This document shows positions 1-7,670 of a stretch of 39,865 nucleotides of DNA, in pieces; within the stretch, counting starts at the first letter, position 1, and each line of letters opens with the position of its first letter. Below the pieces are notes generated by a model. That model saw only the letters and a list, made by a program, of their open reading frames with translations. It was not told the DNA's origin and ran no database searches. Made by a program: the position numbers and the translations under genes. Source of the DNA: an uncultured Granulosicoccaceae bacterium (GTDB taxonomy: Bacteria; Pseudomonadota; Gammaproteobacteria; Granulosicoccales; Granulosicoccaceae); contig CALGNZ010000005.1 of the NCBI GenBank assembly GCA_937957915.1, positions 1-39,865 on the forward strand. The letters run 5' to 3'.

Positions 1-1
1 C

Positions 2-397
2 GCACATTTGGGCAAGGATGAGCCGGGGTTGTCACCAATATTCAGTTACAACGAAGGTAAGCTGAGTTGTCGATACCTGCGCCAGTATATAGAGCTTGGT
101 TACGAGATCATGGGGCTGCCGCTGTCACGCATAGAAATTGAGGCGCTCGATCTGTTCGATTCGATTATTCACGATGAGCAATTGCGTCTGGACATGATGC
201 TCGAGCCCGGTGATCTGCAATTTGCCAACAACTATGCGGTGATGCATTCGCGCACAGAATTCGAAGACCATGAGGATCAGGCGCTGCATCGAAAAATGCT
301 GAGGCTGTGGCTGAAGATGCCAAATGCGCGTCGACTTGCGCCTGATTTTCCGGGGCGAAACGGGTTTCCGGTGCCGCAGTCAGTAGTGGTGGATTAA
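2..397 (+). CDS. TauD/TfdA-type Fe(II)/2-oxoglutarate oxygenase, C-terminal part (5' end outside window)
   Basis: The reading frame is open from base 2, so only the last 131 codons are visible; the TTG at base 8 is not a credible start. The fragment contains the family's C-terminal core: an EPGDLQF strand, then NNYAVMHSRTEF carrying the distal iron-binding His, then an Arg in LRLWLKMP that in the family binds the 2-oxoglutarate carboxylate, ending in RRLAPDFPGRNGFPVPQ. Members hydroxylate small organic acids, sulfonates or betaines using Fe(II), O2 and 2-oxoglutarate. The substrate cannot be told from this end. It is on the plus strand, separated from the betaine transporter by a long non-coding stretch and a terminator, so it is probably not in the same operon. 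Confidence 0.85.
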   Translation, partial: AHLGKDEPGLSPIFSYNEGKLSCRYLRQYIELGYEIMGLPLSRIEIEALDLFDSIIHDEQLRLDMMLEPGDLQFANNYAVMHSRTEFEDHEDQALHRKMLRLWLKMPNARRLAPDFPGRNGFPVPQSVVVD

Positions 398-595
398 TGC
401 CCTGTTGTCCTACCTGCATCATTCACAAGTCGCCCGACTCATTTGAGTTTCTGCCTCTATGCCTGGGGTTTGGATGTCATTTGGCAGGAATTTCAAAATG
501 GCAGTGTGTCTATTCAACATCAGACAAAGATATCGCTTCACATCTCGCCTGATCCAGTTCGGCGTGTGCGGGCACAGTTCTCACTCGATCAAACG

Positions 596-639
596 AACTG
601 TTTTGTGCCGTTTTTGCCGAGTGTTGAATGCTCATGAAT
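596..639 (+). repeat. direct repeat, copy 1 (exact core 619-635)
   Basis: The exact 17-base core GAGTGTTGAATGCTCAT at 619-635 recurs at 848-864. Flanking bases are also similar (CTGTT...GCNGTTT upstream and NAAT downstream), extending the match to roughly 40 bases with gaps. Confidence 0.6.
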
Positions 640-751
640 AATGCGGGTCAGGAGTCGGGACTGGTTTGCCGATTTGCTATACGTTGTTGGTACGTGCGCC
701 TTAGGCAGACGGCCCCTACAAGAGCGGCGTATGGGAGATAAGCCAACAGCG

Positions 752-793
752 CATGTACCATTTTTTCGATTGGCTATACACGGATGGTACATG
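752..793. repeat. inverted repeat, 10-base perfect arms
   Basis: CATGTACCAT at 752-761 is mirrored by ATGGTACATG at 784-793, with a 22-base spacer. Further partial pairing (GCCA.../...TGGC) extends the stem outward to about 743-803. It lies inside the segment bounded by the two direct-repeat copies. Confidence 0.55.
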
Positions 794-825
794 TGGCTGG
801 CGCGCCTCAATCAAAAAGAGTGCAA

Positions 826-868
826 GCTGTTGTTGCTGTTTCCGGCAGAGTGTTGAATGCTCATCAAT
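826..868 (+). repeat. direct repeat, copy 2 (exact core 848-864)
   Basis: Second copy of the repeat at 596-639, offset by 229 bases. Same orientation, identical 17-base core, gapped similarity upstream. Confidence 0.6.
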
Positions 869-916
869 CCATTGATACAACGCTGCAAATGTAATCACCT
901 GACAGTTGCATGCATA

Positions 917-950
917 AAAAAAGGCCGCAACAATTGTTGCGGCCTTTTTT
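917..950. terminator. perfect 34-base palindrome, bidirectional rho-independent terminator
   Basis: The segment is a perfect palindrome centred between 933 and 934: an A6 run, GGCCGCAACA, its complement, and a T6 run. Read on either strand it gives a GC-rich stem followed by a U tract. It lies about 80 bases beyond the stop codon of the minus-strand binding-protein gene and also faces transcription coming from the left. Confidence 0.85.
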
Positions 951-1032
951 ACTAACCGGAATGAAAGATCTGACCTGGCAGGTTTTTAGAAACTAAAAAC
1001 CTCGCCGTATGGTCGCGGCTTTCATTCTTAGA

Positions 1033-1992
1033 CTAGCCTTTTGGCAACCATGCCTTCCAGGTTACCTCGTTTTCTTTCAGCCAGTCGCTAACAACGTCTG
1101 CCATGTCATTGCCATCAACATCGATAGACAAAATCAGCGGCGCCTGCATGTCATTTGTCAGGGTGAAGTTTGTCAGCAGTTCAATGACGTCAGGGTGTTT
1201 TTCGGCGAAGTCAGGGTTGGCGTAGTTGTAGGTAACATCTTCAGCCCAACCGGTTGCAGGCCATTTTTCATCTGAATGCGCTGGCAATTCGATCTTCACC
1301 AGATCGAGTGCAGCGTGTATCCAATGGGGTTCCCACGCATAGGCGATAAAAGCTTCTTTACGTTTGTACGCGGCTTGCATTTCAGCCCAGTGCGCCGCTT
1401 CAGATCCGAGCTCCACAGCAGCGTAGTTGAGACCAAGCATCTCGAGGCGTTTGGTATCTTCGCATTGCCAGGCGGCTGTCGGACAACCAAGCAGGCGCCC
1501 TTTTTCGCCGGTTTCGAGTGTTTTGAACAGGTCAGCGTACTGGTTCATGTCTTCCCAGCTTTTCAGGTCCGGTGCCTTCGCGCCGTCACCTTCAACGAGG
1601 TATCTTGGGACATAGTAGCTCGAGACGCCAATGATGCCGTCGTCAGAGACCTTAAGAATAGAGCCGTCGCCGCCGTATTCCTTAACGAATTTTTCTTTGG
1701 TTGTCGAGTAAGAGGGCCACAGCTCACAGCCATAGTCGAGATCGCCACTGCGAATGCCTTCGTCGCGCCCGGGCCCGGACGGCATGACGATTCGCTTGAC
1801 CTTGTAGTCCATTTCGTTTTCGAGAATCTGGTGAACGATTTCGCACATCACGGCGCCGCCGGTCCAGTCATTGACGGCAGATTTCACCAGGCCACCGGCG
1901 GCGGCAAGGTTGGGCGTGAGTAGCCCGGTGGCCAGGGTGGCTGACAGCGCACCTGCACCGGCCATAGCAGTCAGATTCTTGCGTAGATTCAT
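1033..1992 (-). CDS. Glycine betaine/quaternary-amine ABC transporter, periplasmic binding protein (OpuAC family)
   Basis: The 319-residue protein begins with a Sec signal peptide (basic MNLRKN, hydrophobic Ala/Leu stretch, likely cleavage in LAAAGG near residue 33), so it acts in the periplasm. It has the OpuAC fold pattern with tryptophans that in this family form the aromatic cage for a quaternary ammonium group: W43 in NDWTGG, W92 in CELWPS and W220/W224 in AYAWEPHWIH. I chose the ATG at 1992 because AAAGGTG precedes it by a good distance and the signal peptide follows at once; the longer frame would add 37 residues before it. It lies downstream of the fused permease, same strand, after a 126-base gap, and ends before a strong terminator. 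The ligand could be glycine betaine, carnitine, choline or a related betaine; sequence alone does not decide. Confidence 0.88.
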   Translation of the reverse strand: MNLRKNLTAMAGAGALSATLATGLLTPNLAAAGGLVKSAVNDWTGGAVMCEIVHQILENEMDYKVKRIVMPSGPGRDEGIRSGDLDYGCELWPSYSTTKEKFVKEYGGDGSILKVSDDGIIGVSSYYVPRYLVEGDGAKAPDLKSWEDMNQYADLFKTLETGEKGRLLGCPTAAWQCEDTKRLEMLGLNYAAVELGSEAAHWAEMQAAYKRKEAFIAYAWEPHWIHAALDLVKIELPAHSDEKWPATGWAEDVTYNYANPDFAEKHPDVIELLTNFTLTNDMQAPLILSIDVDGNDMADVVSDWLKENEVTWKAWLPKG

Positions 1993-2020
1993 ATTTTCAC
2001 CTTTGGGTTGCTCGGGTTTA

Positions 2021-2059
2021 GCCGGCACAGTAAACCACGCCTGTCCCGGTACGGTAAAC
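2021..2059 (-). promoter_or_regulatory. paired 15-base direct repeat in the permease/binding-protein gap
   Basis: Between the permease stop and the binding-protein start, GTTTACCGTACCGGG and GTTTACTGTGCCGGC (read on the minus strand) occur 24 bases apart. Regular spacing near two helical turns upstream of a start could be a regulator site, but no promoter was clear. Confidence 0.25.
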
Positions 2060-2118
2060 ATTGTTTCGCAAAATTGGCAAAGATTCACGCCCGAATACGT
2101 CATCTGAGGCCGCTGTCA

Positions 2119-4251
2119 TTACAACCCCAGCGCTTTTCGCTGGTTTTTGGTCCAGCCCTGAGTCACGCGATCCAGTACGATTGTCAGCAGCACAATACCA
2201 ATGCCGGCGGCGAGACCTTTGCCCAGATTGCTGACATTCATCGCGTCAAATACTTCCTTGCCGAGGCCCAGGCCACCGATTAACGGGGTGATTGCCTGCA
2301 TCGCCAGCGCAAAAACGACAGCCTGATTCAGCCCCATAATAATCGATGGCGAGGCCATTGGCAGTTTGACTTTTATCAGTGTCTGCAGCGTGGATGAACC
2401 AAACGATCCGGCCACCTCGTCGACTTCCTCAGGCACCTGTTTCAGACCAAGTGTTGTCAGGCGTATTACCGGTGGAATAGCGTAGATGACGGTAGCGATG
2501 ATAGCGGTGGTCTTGTTGCCGCCGAAGAAAAACAGGGCAGGTATCAGGTACACAAAAGCCGGCAAAGTCTGCATGGCGTCGAGCACTGGCTGAACCACCG
2601 AATTGACTACTCTTGAATAGGCCGCTGCAACGCCTATCGGTACGCCGACCAGCATGCAGATAATCACTGAAACGCTGGTGCCGGCCAGGGTGAACAGCGT
2701 CAGTTCCCAAAGACCGGCGGCAGCGATAAAAAACAAGAATATCAGAGTGACAAGCGCGAACTGCCAACTTACCGATGCCCACACAATGACCACGATCAGC
2801 GCCATCAGGTACCACCAGGGTAAGCCGGATAAAAACAAATCCAGTGGATTCAGCAGGTACAGATAAATGAATGAACGAATGGCTTTGGTGATACCGATGA
2901 AGGTCGGGTTAACCGTTAGCCAGTCGATGACGGTATCGATTGGCTCCCGAAATGAAACCTCCCAGTCTTTCGGGTAGGTATTCATCCATTTGAACTCCCC
3001 ACCAAAAAAATACAGCAGCAATAAGATCAGCCCGCCAACCAACAGAAATGGTCGATTGATGATCGATTGTGCGACAGATTTTGACAACGGCCTGACCACG
3101 GTTGCAAAACTGCGAGTGATTGCCCCGCCGACTGTAGCGAACAAATTCCAGATCAACGCGAATGGATATTCGATGACGCGTGCGATCGGGTTTGAGTCCC
3201 ACTTTTGCGGTAACAAATGAAACCTTGAGGCTGTGTCGTCCGTCCATTGCTTTTTGTCTTCAACGCCACTAATCGCATAGCTCAGCCGGTCGAGAATAAT
3301 CGCCAGAAATACAATGCAAATGCCACCTTCAAACGCCCACCCGACCTTGAGGCGTGTAATGGCTTTCCAAACCTGCTCGCCGAGACCGCCGCCACCGATG
3401 AATACGGCCAGCACCGCCAGCCCCAGTGCCATCATGATGGTCTGATTGACGCCGAGCATGATCGACGGGAGTGCCTGGGGTAGTTTTACCTTGAACAACA
3501 TTTGTAACGAACTGGAGCCGAAGCTTTGTGCCGACTCAATCATCGTTGCGGGTACCTGCCTGATGCCCAGGTTAGTCAGGCGTACCGCCGGAGGCAGCGC
3601 ATAGATAATGATCGCCATTGCAGCAGACGTAGCGCCAACGCCAAACAGGAAAATGGCCGGAATCAGATAGACGAAGGCGGGCATGGTCTGCATGGTGTCG
3701 AGTACCGGGCGAATGGTGAGTTCGAAGCGATCGCTCTGAGAGGCGAGCACGCCCAGTATCACCCCGAGTACTACCGAGAAAATCACTGAAACTGTCATCA
3801 GGCTTAGCGTTGACATGGCCTCGTACCACATGTCAACCATGCCCCAGAACATTACACCGATAAAGGTGAGCAGACCCAGCTTTAACCCGCCGTACGCCAG
3901 TGCCGGTAATACCAGCATGAACAGTACAAACAGCCAGGGTAGTTCCCACAGTTGCTCTTCTATCCACTCCAATGGTACGCGGATGACCTCTGCGACAGCG
4001 CGCGTGTAGGTTTTAACATTGGCTTCCAGCCAGTCTCGGGCCTCATTGACTTTGTCTGCAAAGGGAAAGGCATCGATGATCTGTTGTGGAAACTGAAAAA
4101 CATTCGCCGCCAATGCATAGACTGCTAGTGACAACAGCAGCCCGGCCAATACTAAAACTGCCCCCGCGTAGCTGTGTCCACGCCAGGTTGTCGTTGCTAC
4201 GAAGCGACTCCACAGAGATAGTGGCGATGAATGTGCAGCGAGAGATGTCAT
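2119..4251 (-). CDS. Double-length glycine betaine-type ABC permease (two ProW-like domains fused)
   Basis: At 710 residues this is about twice the usual ProW/OpuAB permease, and the two halves are recognisably homologous. The first transmembrane domain has PVLDTMQTMPAFVYLIPA (182-199) and an EAA-type loop around 239-258 with SFGSSSLQ...KVKLP. The second repeats these as PVLDAMQTLPAFVYLIPA (555-572) and 611-630. A hydrophobic linker region with extra membrane spans (about 400-520) joins them. The chain can therefore supply both permease domains of the transporter, an inner-membrane complex. It is upstream of the binding-protein gene on the same strand and divergent from the ATPase gene, with 265 bases between starts. 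Fused permeases of this kind occur in this transporter class, so the assignment is secure though the substrate is not. Confidence 0.88.
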   Translation of the reverse strand: MTSLAAHSSPLSLWSRFVATTTWRGHSYAGAVLVLAGLLLSLAVYALAANVFQFPQQIIDAFPFADKVNEARDWLEANVKTYTRAVAEVIRVPLEWIEEQLWELPWLFVLFMLVLPALAYGGLKLGLLTFIGVMFWGMVDMWYEAMSTLSLMTVSVIFSVVLGVILGVLASQSDRFELTIRPVLDTMQTMPAFVYLIPAIFLFGVGATSAAMAIIIYALPPAVRLTNLGIRQVPATMIESAQSFGSSSLQMLFKVKLPQALPSIMLGVNQTIMMALGLAVLAVFIGGGGLGEQVWKAITRLKVGWAFEGGICIVFLAIILDRLSYAISGVEDKKQWTDDTASRFHLLPQKWDSNPIARVIEYPFALIWNLFATVGGAITRSFATVVRPLSKSVAQSIINRPFLLVGGLILLLLYFFGGEFKWMNTYPKDWEVSFREPIDTVIDWLTVNPTFIGITKAIRSFIYLYLLNPLDLFLSGLPWWYLMALIVVIVWASVSWQFALVTLIFLFFIAAAGLWELTLFTLAGTSVSVIICMLVGVPIGVAAAYSRVVNSVVQPVLDAMQTLPAFVYLIPALFFFGGNKTTAIIATVIYAIPPVIRLTTLGLKQVPEEVDEVAGSFGSSTLQTLIKVKLPMASPSIIMGLNQAVVFALAMQAITPLIGGLGLGKEVFDAMNVSNLGKGLAAGIGIVLLTIVLDRVTQGWTKNQRKALGL

Positions 4252-4516
4252 GCCAATGTGTGTTTTTCCTGTGTTGCCCGCTCACCCCGAATGGAAAGAA
4301 CCAGGGCGGTATGGTGTCTGTCCCTGCCTGATATTACCTACTTGATCGACGAGTCGCAAAAGCAGGGCCCGCCCATGTCGCAGTAGAGTCGATGGGCCGA
4401 TCAAAACTGTGTTTCGACGCGGCAGGCAAATTTTCGATCTGGCAGTTGTTGTATAGTATCGGCACTAAACTGATCAAATCCGCAATCTACGATGGTTTCT
4501 GAAGACGGGAAATTGA
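4252..4516. promoter_or_regulatory. divergent promoter region between transporter permease and ATPase genes
   Basis: 265 bases separate the two divergent starts, so promoters in both directions should lie here. A TATAGT at 4452-4457 upstream of the ATPase gene resembles a -10 box, but no good -35 is at the expected distance. No clear operator was found. Confidence 0.35.
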
Positions 4517-5548
4517 ATGTCGGTCGAACCGAAAATTGTCTGTAACAACATCTGGAAAGTGTTTGGCCCCAAGCCGGAACACACGCTGAAAGCGATTGAC
4601 CGATCACAGTCGCGCGCCGAAATTCAGCAACAAACCGGACACGTAATAGCGGTGAAGGACGTGTCATTCTCCGTGGAGCAAGGTGAGACTTTTGTTGTGA
4701 TGGGCTTGTCGGGCTCTGGAAAATCAACGCTGGTGCGTTGTCTGTCGCGGCTGATCGATCCGACTGAAGGGCAGGTACTGATCGACGGCCAGGACATCAC
4801 CACCGTGTCGCAGAGCGAACTGAAAAATCTGCGCCGCTACAAAATGGCGATGGTGTTCCAGCACTTTGGGTTGTTTCCTCATCGACGCGTCATCGACAAC
4901 GTGGCCTATGGACTCGAGGTGCGTGGCGAAGGGCGGGAGAAGCGCTACGAAAAGGCGCTTGAAACCATCAAGCTGGTCGGCCTCGATGGCTGGGAAGATC
5001 ACTACCCAAGGGAGTTGTCCGGTGGTATGCAGCAGCGTGTCGGGCTGGCCAGAGCGATGGCGGTAGAACCCGAAATACTGTTGTTTGACGAGCCGTTCTC
5101 AGCGCTCGACCCGTTAATTCGTCGCGAAATGCAGGATGAACTGCTCGACCTCCAGTCCCGTCTGAAAAAGACCATGGTGTTCATCACGCACGACTTCCTC
5201 GAGGCGATCAAAATGGGGGATCACATTATGATTATGCGAGACGGGGCCATATCACAGATGGGTACGCCGGAAGACATCGTTGCCAACCCGGTAGACAAGT
5301 ATGTGGCAGATTTCACTGAAGATGTGCCGCGTTATAAAGTGTTATCGGCGGGTAAGGTTATGCGGCCTCTGAACGGCTCTGCGGGTAAAGCAGGCGTGCA
5401 CACAGTGCCGCTGTCGGCAAAAATCGATAGCCTGATCGATCTGGTCGCCGATAGCGATGAACCCGTTCAGGTGGTTGATGATAATGGCGTGCCTTGCGGC
5501 GAGATCGACCGATCGATTGTAATGAAGGCGATGAATGCAAGGTTGTAG
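4517..5548 (+). CDS. proV: Glycine betaine-type ABC transporter ATP-binding protein (ProV/OpuAA family)
   Basis: The 343-residue cytoplasmic ATPase drives the import system whose permease and binding protein lie divergently to the left. It shows all nucleotide-binding motifs: Walker A GLSGSGKS (63-70), Q-loop VFQHFGLFPHR (113-123), signature LSGGMQQR (167-174), Walker B ILLFDEP (187-193) and the switch His in ITHD (H225). The N-terminal segment before the Walker A carries the QQQTGHVIAVKDVSF lead-in typical of ProV. The C-terminal tail after residue 270 is short and CBS-like, less than the two full CBS domains of enterobacterial ProV. The start lacks a strong Shine-Dalgarno sequence. It is followed after 95 bases by the Rieske oxygenase gene in the same direction, linking uptake to catabolism. 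Confidence 0.88.
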   Translation: MSVEPKIVCNNIWKVFGPKPEHTLKAIDRSQSRAEIQQQTGHVIAVKDVSFSVEQGETFVVMGLSGSGKSTLVRCLSRLIDPTEGQVLIDGQDITTVSQSELKNLRRYKMAMVFQHFGLFPHRRVIDNVAYGLEVRGEGREKRYEKALETIKLVGLDGWEDHYPRELSGGMQQRVGLARAMAVEPEILLFDEPFSALDPLIRREMQDELLDLQSRLKKTMVFITHDFLEAIKMGDHIMIMRDGAISQMGTPEDIVANPVDKYVADFTEDVPRYKVLSAGKVMRPLNGSAGKAGVHTVPLSAKIDSLIDLVADSDEPVQVVDDNGVPCGEIDRSIVMKAMNARL

Positions 5549-5643
5549 GTATAGATCGGCTTTGCTTTAGCAGCGTGGTAAGAGCAACGTATAAAGAGCA
5601 ACGTAATTAAAGCGATGAAACAGAAAGATAGCAGGAGAACAAC

Positions 5644-6777
5644 ATGCTCGATAAAACCCGTGATCTCGTAAACTATGATTTACCGTTGGTTGAAGAAGCA
5701 GGCAGTTCCTACACGTTGCCCTCTTATTTGTATACGGACCCTGACGTGTACGAACTTGAAAAAGAAAAAATCTTTTATCGCACATGGCAGTATGTTGCAC
5801 CGATAAGCTTCTTTAAAGAACCCGGCGACTACACCACGGTACAGATCTGTGATCAGAATATGTATGTGATGATGGGCAGCGATAACGAGTTGCGCGCCTT
5901 TTATAATGTGTGTCAGCACCGGGCACATGAGCTGCTGCCAAAGGGCAGTGGCAATGTTGGTAAGCTGGTGGTTTGTCCCTACCATGCGTGGGCCTTTAAC
6001 CGTGAAGGCGCGTTGCGGGGAGCGCCACGTACAAAGCAACGCCCGGAGTTTAACAAGGCTGATTATTCACTCAAGCAGGCAAGGCTCGAGGTATTTTTGA
6101 ATTGCGTGTTTATCAACCTTGATATGGATGCCGCTCCGCTTAGCGAGCAGGCAGGTGATCTGGAGCAGGATGTGCGCAAGCAATTGCCATACTTTGATCA
6201 ACTGAACAGTCCGGTGGAGGGCATGCTGGGTGAAACCTATATCAAAGCGGGCTGGAAGGTGGTGGTCGACAACTATGTTGAGTGTTATCACTGCGATCAT
6301 GCACACCCGGCATTTGCAGATCTTATCTGTATGGACAGTTATCAGCACGATACCTTCGGTATCTGGGCGCGGCAACTGGGGGGTGAAATCCGCCAGGAAA
6401 ACTCGGCCTATCAACTGGGTGACAGCGAGCCGTGTATGCAGTCGTCGTTTTGGTTTCTGTGGCCAAACACCACCTTTAACGTGTTGCCGGGTTCTGAAGA
6501 GCTGAATATTTCAGCCATTAGGCCCATCAGTCTGGAAGAGTGTGACTTTGGCGGACACAGTGTTTCTGTCAGTGGTGAGTACAACAAACCGAGGTCTGAT
6601 TACACGGCTGATGTGTTAGTCCCTGAAGATATCGCCCTGTGTGAGAGTGTTCAGAGAGGGCTTAAGTCTAAAGGTTATTCGCAGGGTCCGATTATTGTTG
6701 ATGACGCACTGTCTGGTCGTGGTGAGCAGGCTCTGCATCATTTCCACCGGCTGGTGCAGAAGGCACTGGCGGAGTGA
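5644..6777 (+). CDS. Rieske non-heme iron oxygenase, carnitine/betaine monooxygenase-like (CntA/GbcA group)
   Basis: A 377-residue oxygenase component preceded by a good AGGAG site. The Rieske [2Fe-2S] ligands are C90-x-H92 and C111-x2-H114. The mononuclear iron site is in DNYVECYHCDHAHP, with H216 and H221. The residue that bridges the two metal centres is Glu (E213) instead of the Asp found in aromatic-ring dioxygenases; a Glu here is known from the carnitine monooxygenase CntA. The tail GRGEQALHHFHRLVQKAL also resembles CntA and related proteins. Such enzymes cut or demethylate quaternary ammonium compounds using electrons from a separate ferredoxin-type reductase, which is not encoded in this window. 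Position behind the transporter ATPase supports a betaine-like substrate. Carnitine, glycine betaine, butyrobetaine or proline betaine are all possible. Confidence 0.82.
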   Translation: MLDKTRDLVNYDLPLVEEAGSSYTLPSYLYTDPDVYELEKEKIFYRTWQYVAPISFFKEPGDYTTVQICDQNMYVMMGSDNELRAFYNVCQHRAHELLPKGSGNVGKLVVCPYHAWAFNREGALRGAPRTKQRPEFNKADYSLKQARLEVFLNCVFINLDMDAAPLSEQAGDLEQDVRKQLPYFDQLNSPVEGMLGETYIKAGWKVVVDNYVECYHCDHAHPAFADLICMDSYQHDTFGIWARQLGGEIRQENSAYQLGDSEPCMQSSFWFLWPNTTFNVLPGSEELNISAIRPISLEECDFGGHSVSVSGEYNKPRSDYTADVLVPEDIALCESVQRGLKSKGYSQGPIIVDDALSGRGEQALHHFHRLVQKALAE

Positions 6778-6807
6778 TAGGGCACATCCAGCGCAACAAT
6801 ACATTCT

Positions 6808-7605
6808 ATGGGCTATAAACGATACAAAATCAGCGATGCAGTGTCGCTGATTCAGGAAACAGGTGTCGCCAATTTCATGCGCTGTAACATATGGCACGTG
6901 GAAGGCAGAGACTATGACCTGGTGATTGATACCGGTATGGGGCTTGACTCATTGAAGCAATGGGTTAACCGGCATACCAATCGTCCAATAAAAGCCGTTG
7001 TAACGCACAGTCACTTTGATCATTCCGGTTGTCTGCACGAGTTCGATGAACGGCTCGGGCATCCGGCCGAAGCTGACATACTGGCCAACCCGCTTAATGA
7101 AAGAACGCTGTTTACTGGCTCGTGGACGCGAATTGGTATTATAGATCCACGGCAACACCCGGAGTTCTCACCAGAGTCGTACCACGTACAGGCCGCACCA
7201 CTGACTGGCTATCTGGACGAAGGAGATGTGCTGGACCTTGGTGATTCCGCCTATCAAATTCTACACCTGCCCGGGCACTCACCGGGTTCGATCGGTCTAT
7301 ATGATGTGAAAAAACGCGCGTTGTTCTCCGGTGATGCACTCTACGACGGTGAGCTGCTTGACTCACTCTACCATTCCGATAAAAGCACGTATCTGCAAAC
7401 ACTTGAGCGTATCGAATCGCTGGGTGCGGAAGTGTTTCATGCAGGGCACTATCCGTCTTTTGGAAAAGATCGAATGCAACAGTTGATCGACAGTTACCGT
7501 GAAGGTAACAACAGTCTGGGAGATGTTGAGGCCTGGTATGAAGAGAATCGGCTGTCAATGGGCGATATGTTCGCCGATCAGGACTGGTCAGGCAGTCACG
7601 TTTAA
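6808..7605 (+). CDS. Metallo-beta-lactamase-fold hydrolase
   Basis: The 265-residue protein has the complete metal site of the glyoxalase II/MBL superfamily: HSHFDH (H67, H69, D71, H72), H157 in LPGHSPGS, D176 in FSGDALYDG and H214 in HAGHYPS. This predicts a dinuclear zinc (or iron) hydrolase, cytoplasmic as no signal peptide is seen. The substrate is unknown; thioesters, lactones and cyclic esters are common in the family. It starts 31 bases after the Rieske gene and 66 bases before the aminotransferase gene, all on plus, so the three probably form one transcript. No clear Shine-Dalgarno precedes the ATG, which suggests translation coupled to the upstream gene. A detoxifying or product-processing role in the same pathway is an inference. 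Confidence 0.8.
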   Translation: MGYKRYKISDAVSLIQETGVANFMRCNIWHVEGRDYDLVIDTGMGLDSLKQWVNRHTNRPIKAVVTHSHFDHSGCLHEFDERLGHPAEADILANPLNERTLFTGSWTRIGIIDPRQHPEFSPESYHVQAAPLTGYLDEGDVLDLGDSAYQILHLPGHSPGSIGLYDVKKRALFSGDALYDGELLDSLYHSDKSTYLQTLERIESLGAEVFHAGHYPSFGKDRMQQLIDSYREGNNSLGDVEAWYEENRLSMGDMFADQDWSGSHV

Positions 7606-7670
7606 TACCAGATAGCGCTCGCTGAGACGTTAGCGCAGCAATGAAGTGGTTACGCACAAAGTAGAAAATT

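Larger units (their letters stand above)
398..1032. other. 635-base intergenic stretch with direct repeat, hairpin and terminator
   Basis: No convincing gene is seen; the short open frames here overlap each other on both strands and lack ribosome-binding sites or recognisable motifs. The stretch holds an imperfect direct repeat of about 40 bases (near 596-639 and 826-868), an inverted repeat between the copies (752-793), and a strong terminator palindrome at 917-950. Confidence 0.6.

Noticed and set aside
641..856. 71-residue plus-strand frame in the left intergenic stretch
   Set aside because: Overlaps a minus-strand frame of similar length, lacks a ribosome-binding site and lies over the inverted repeat.
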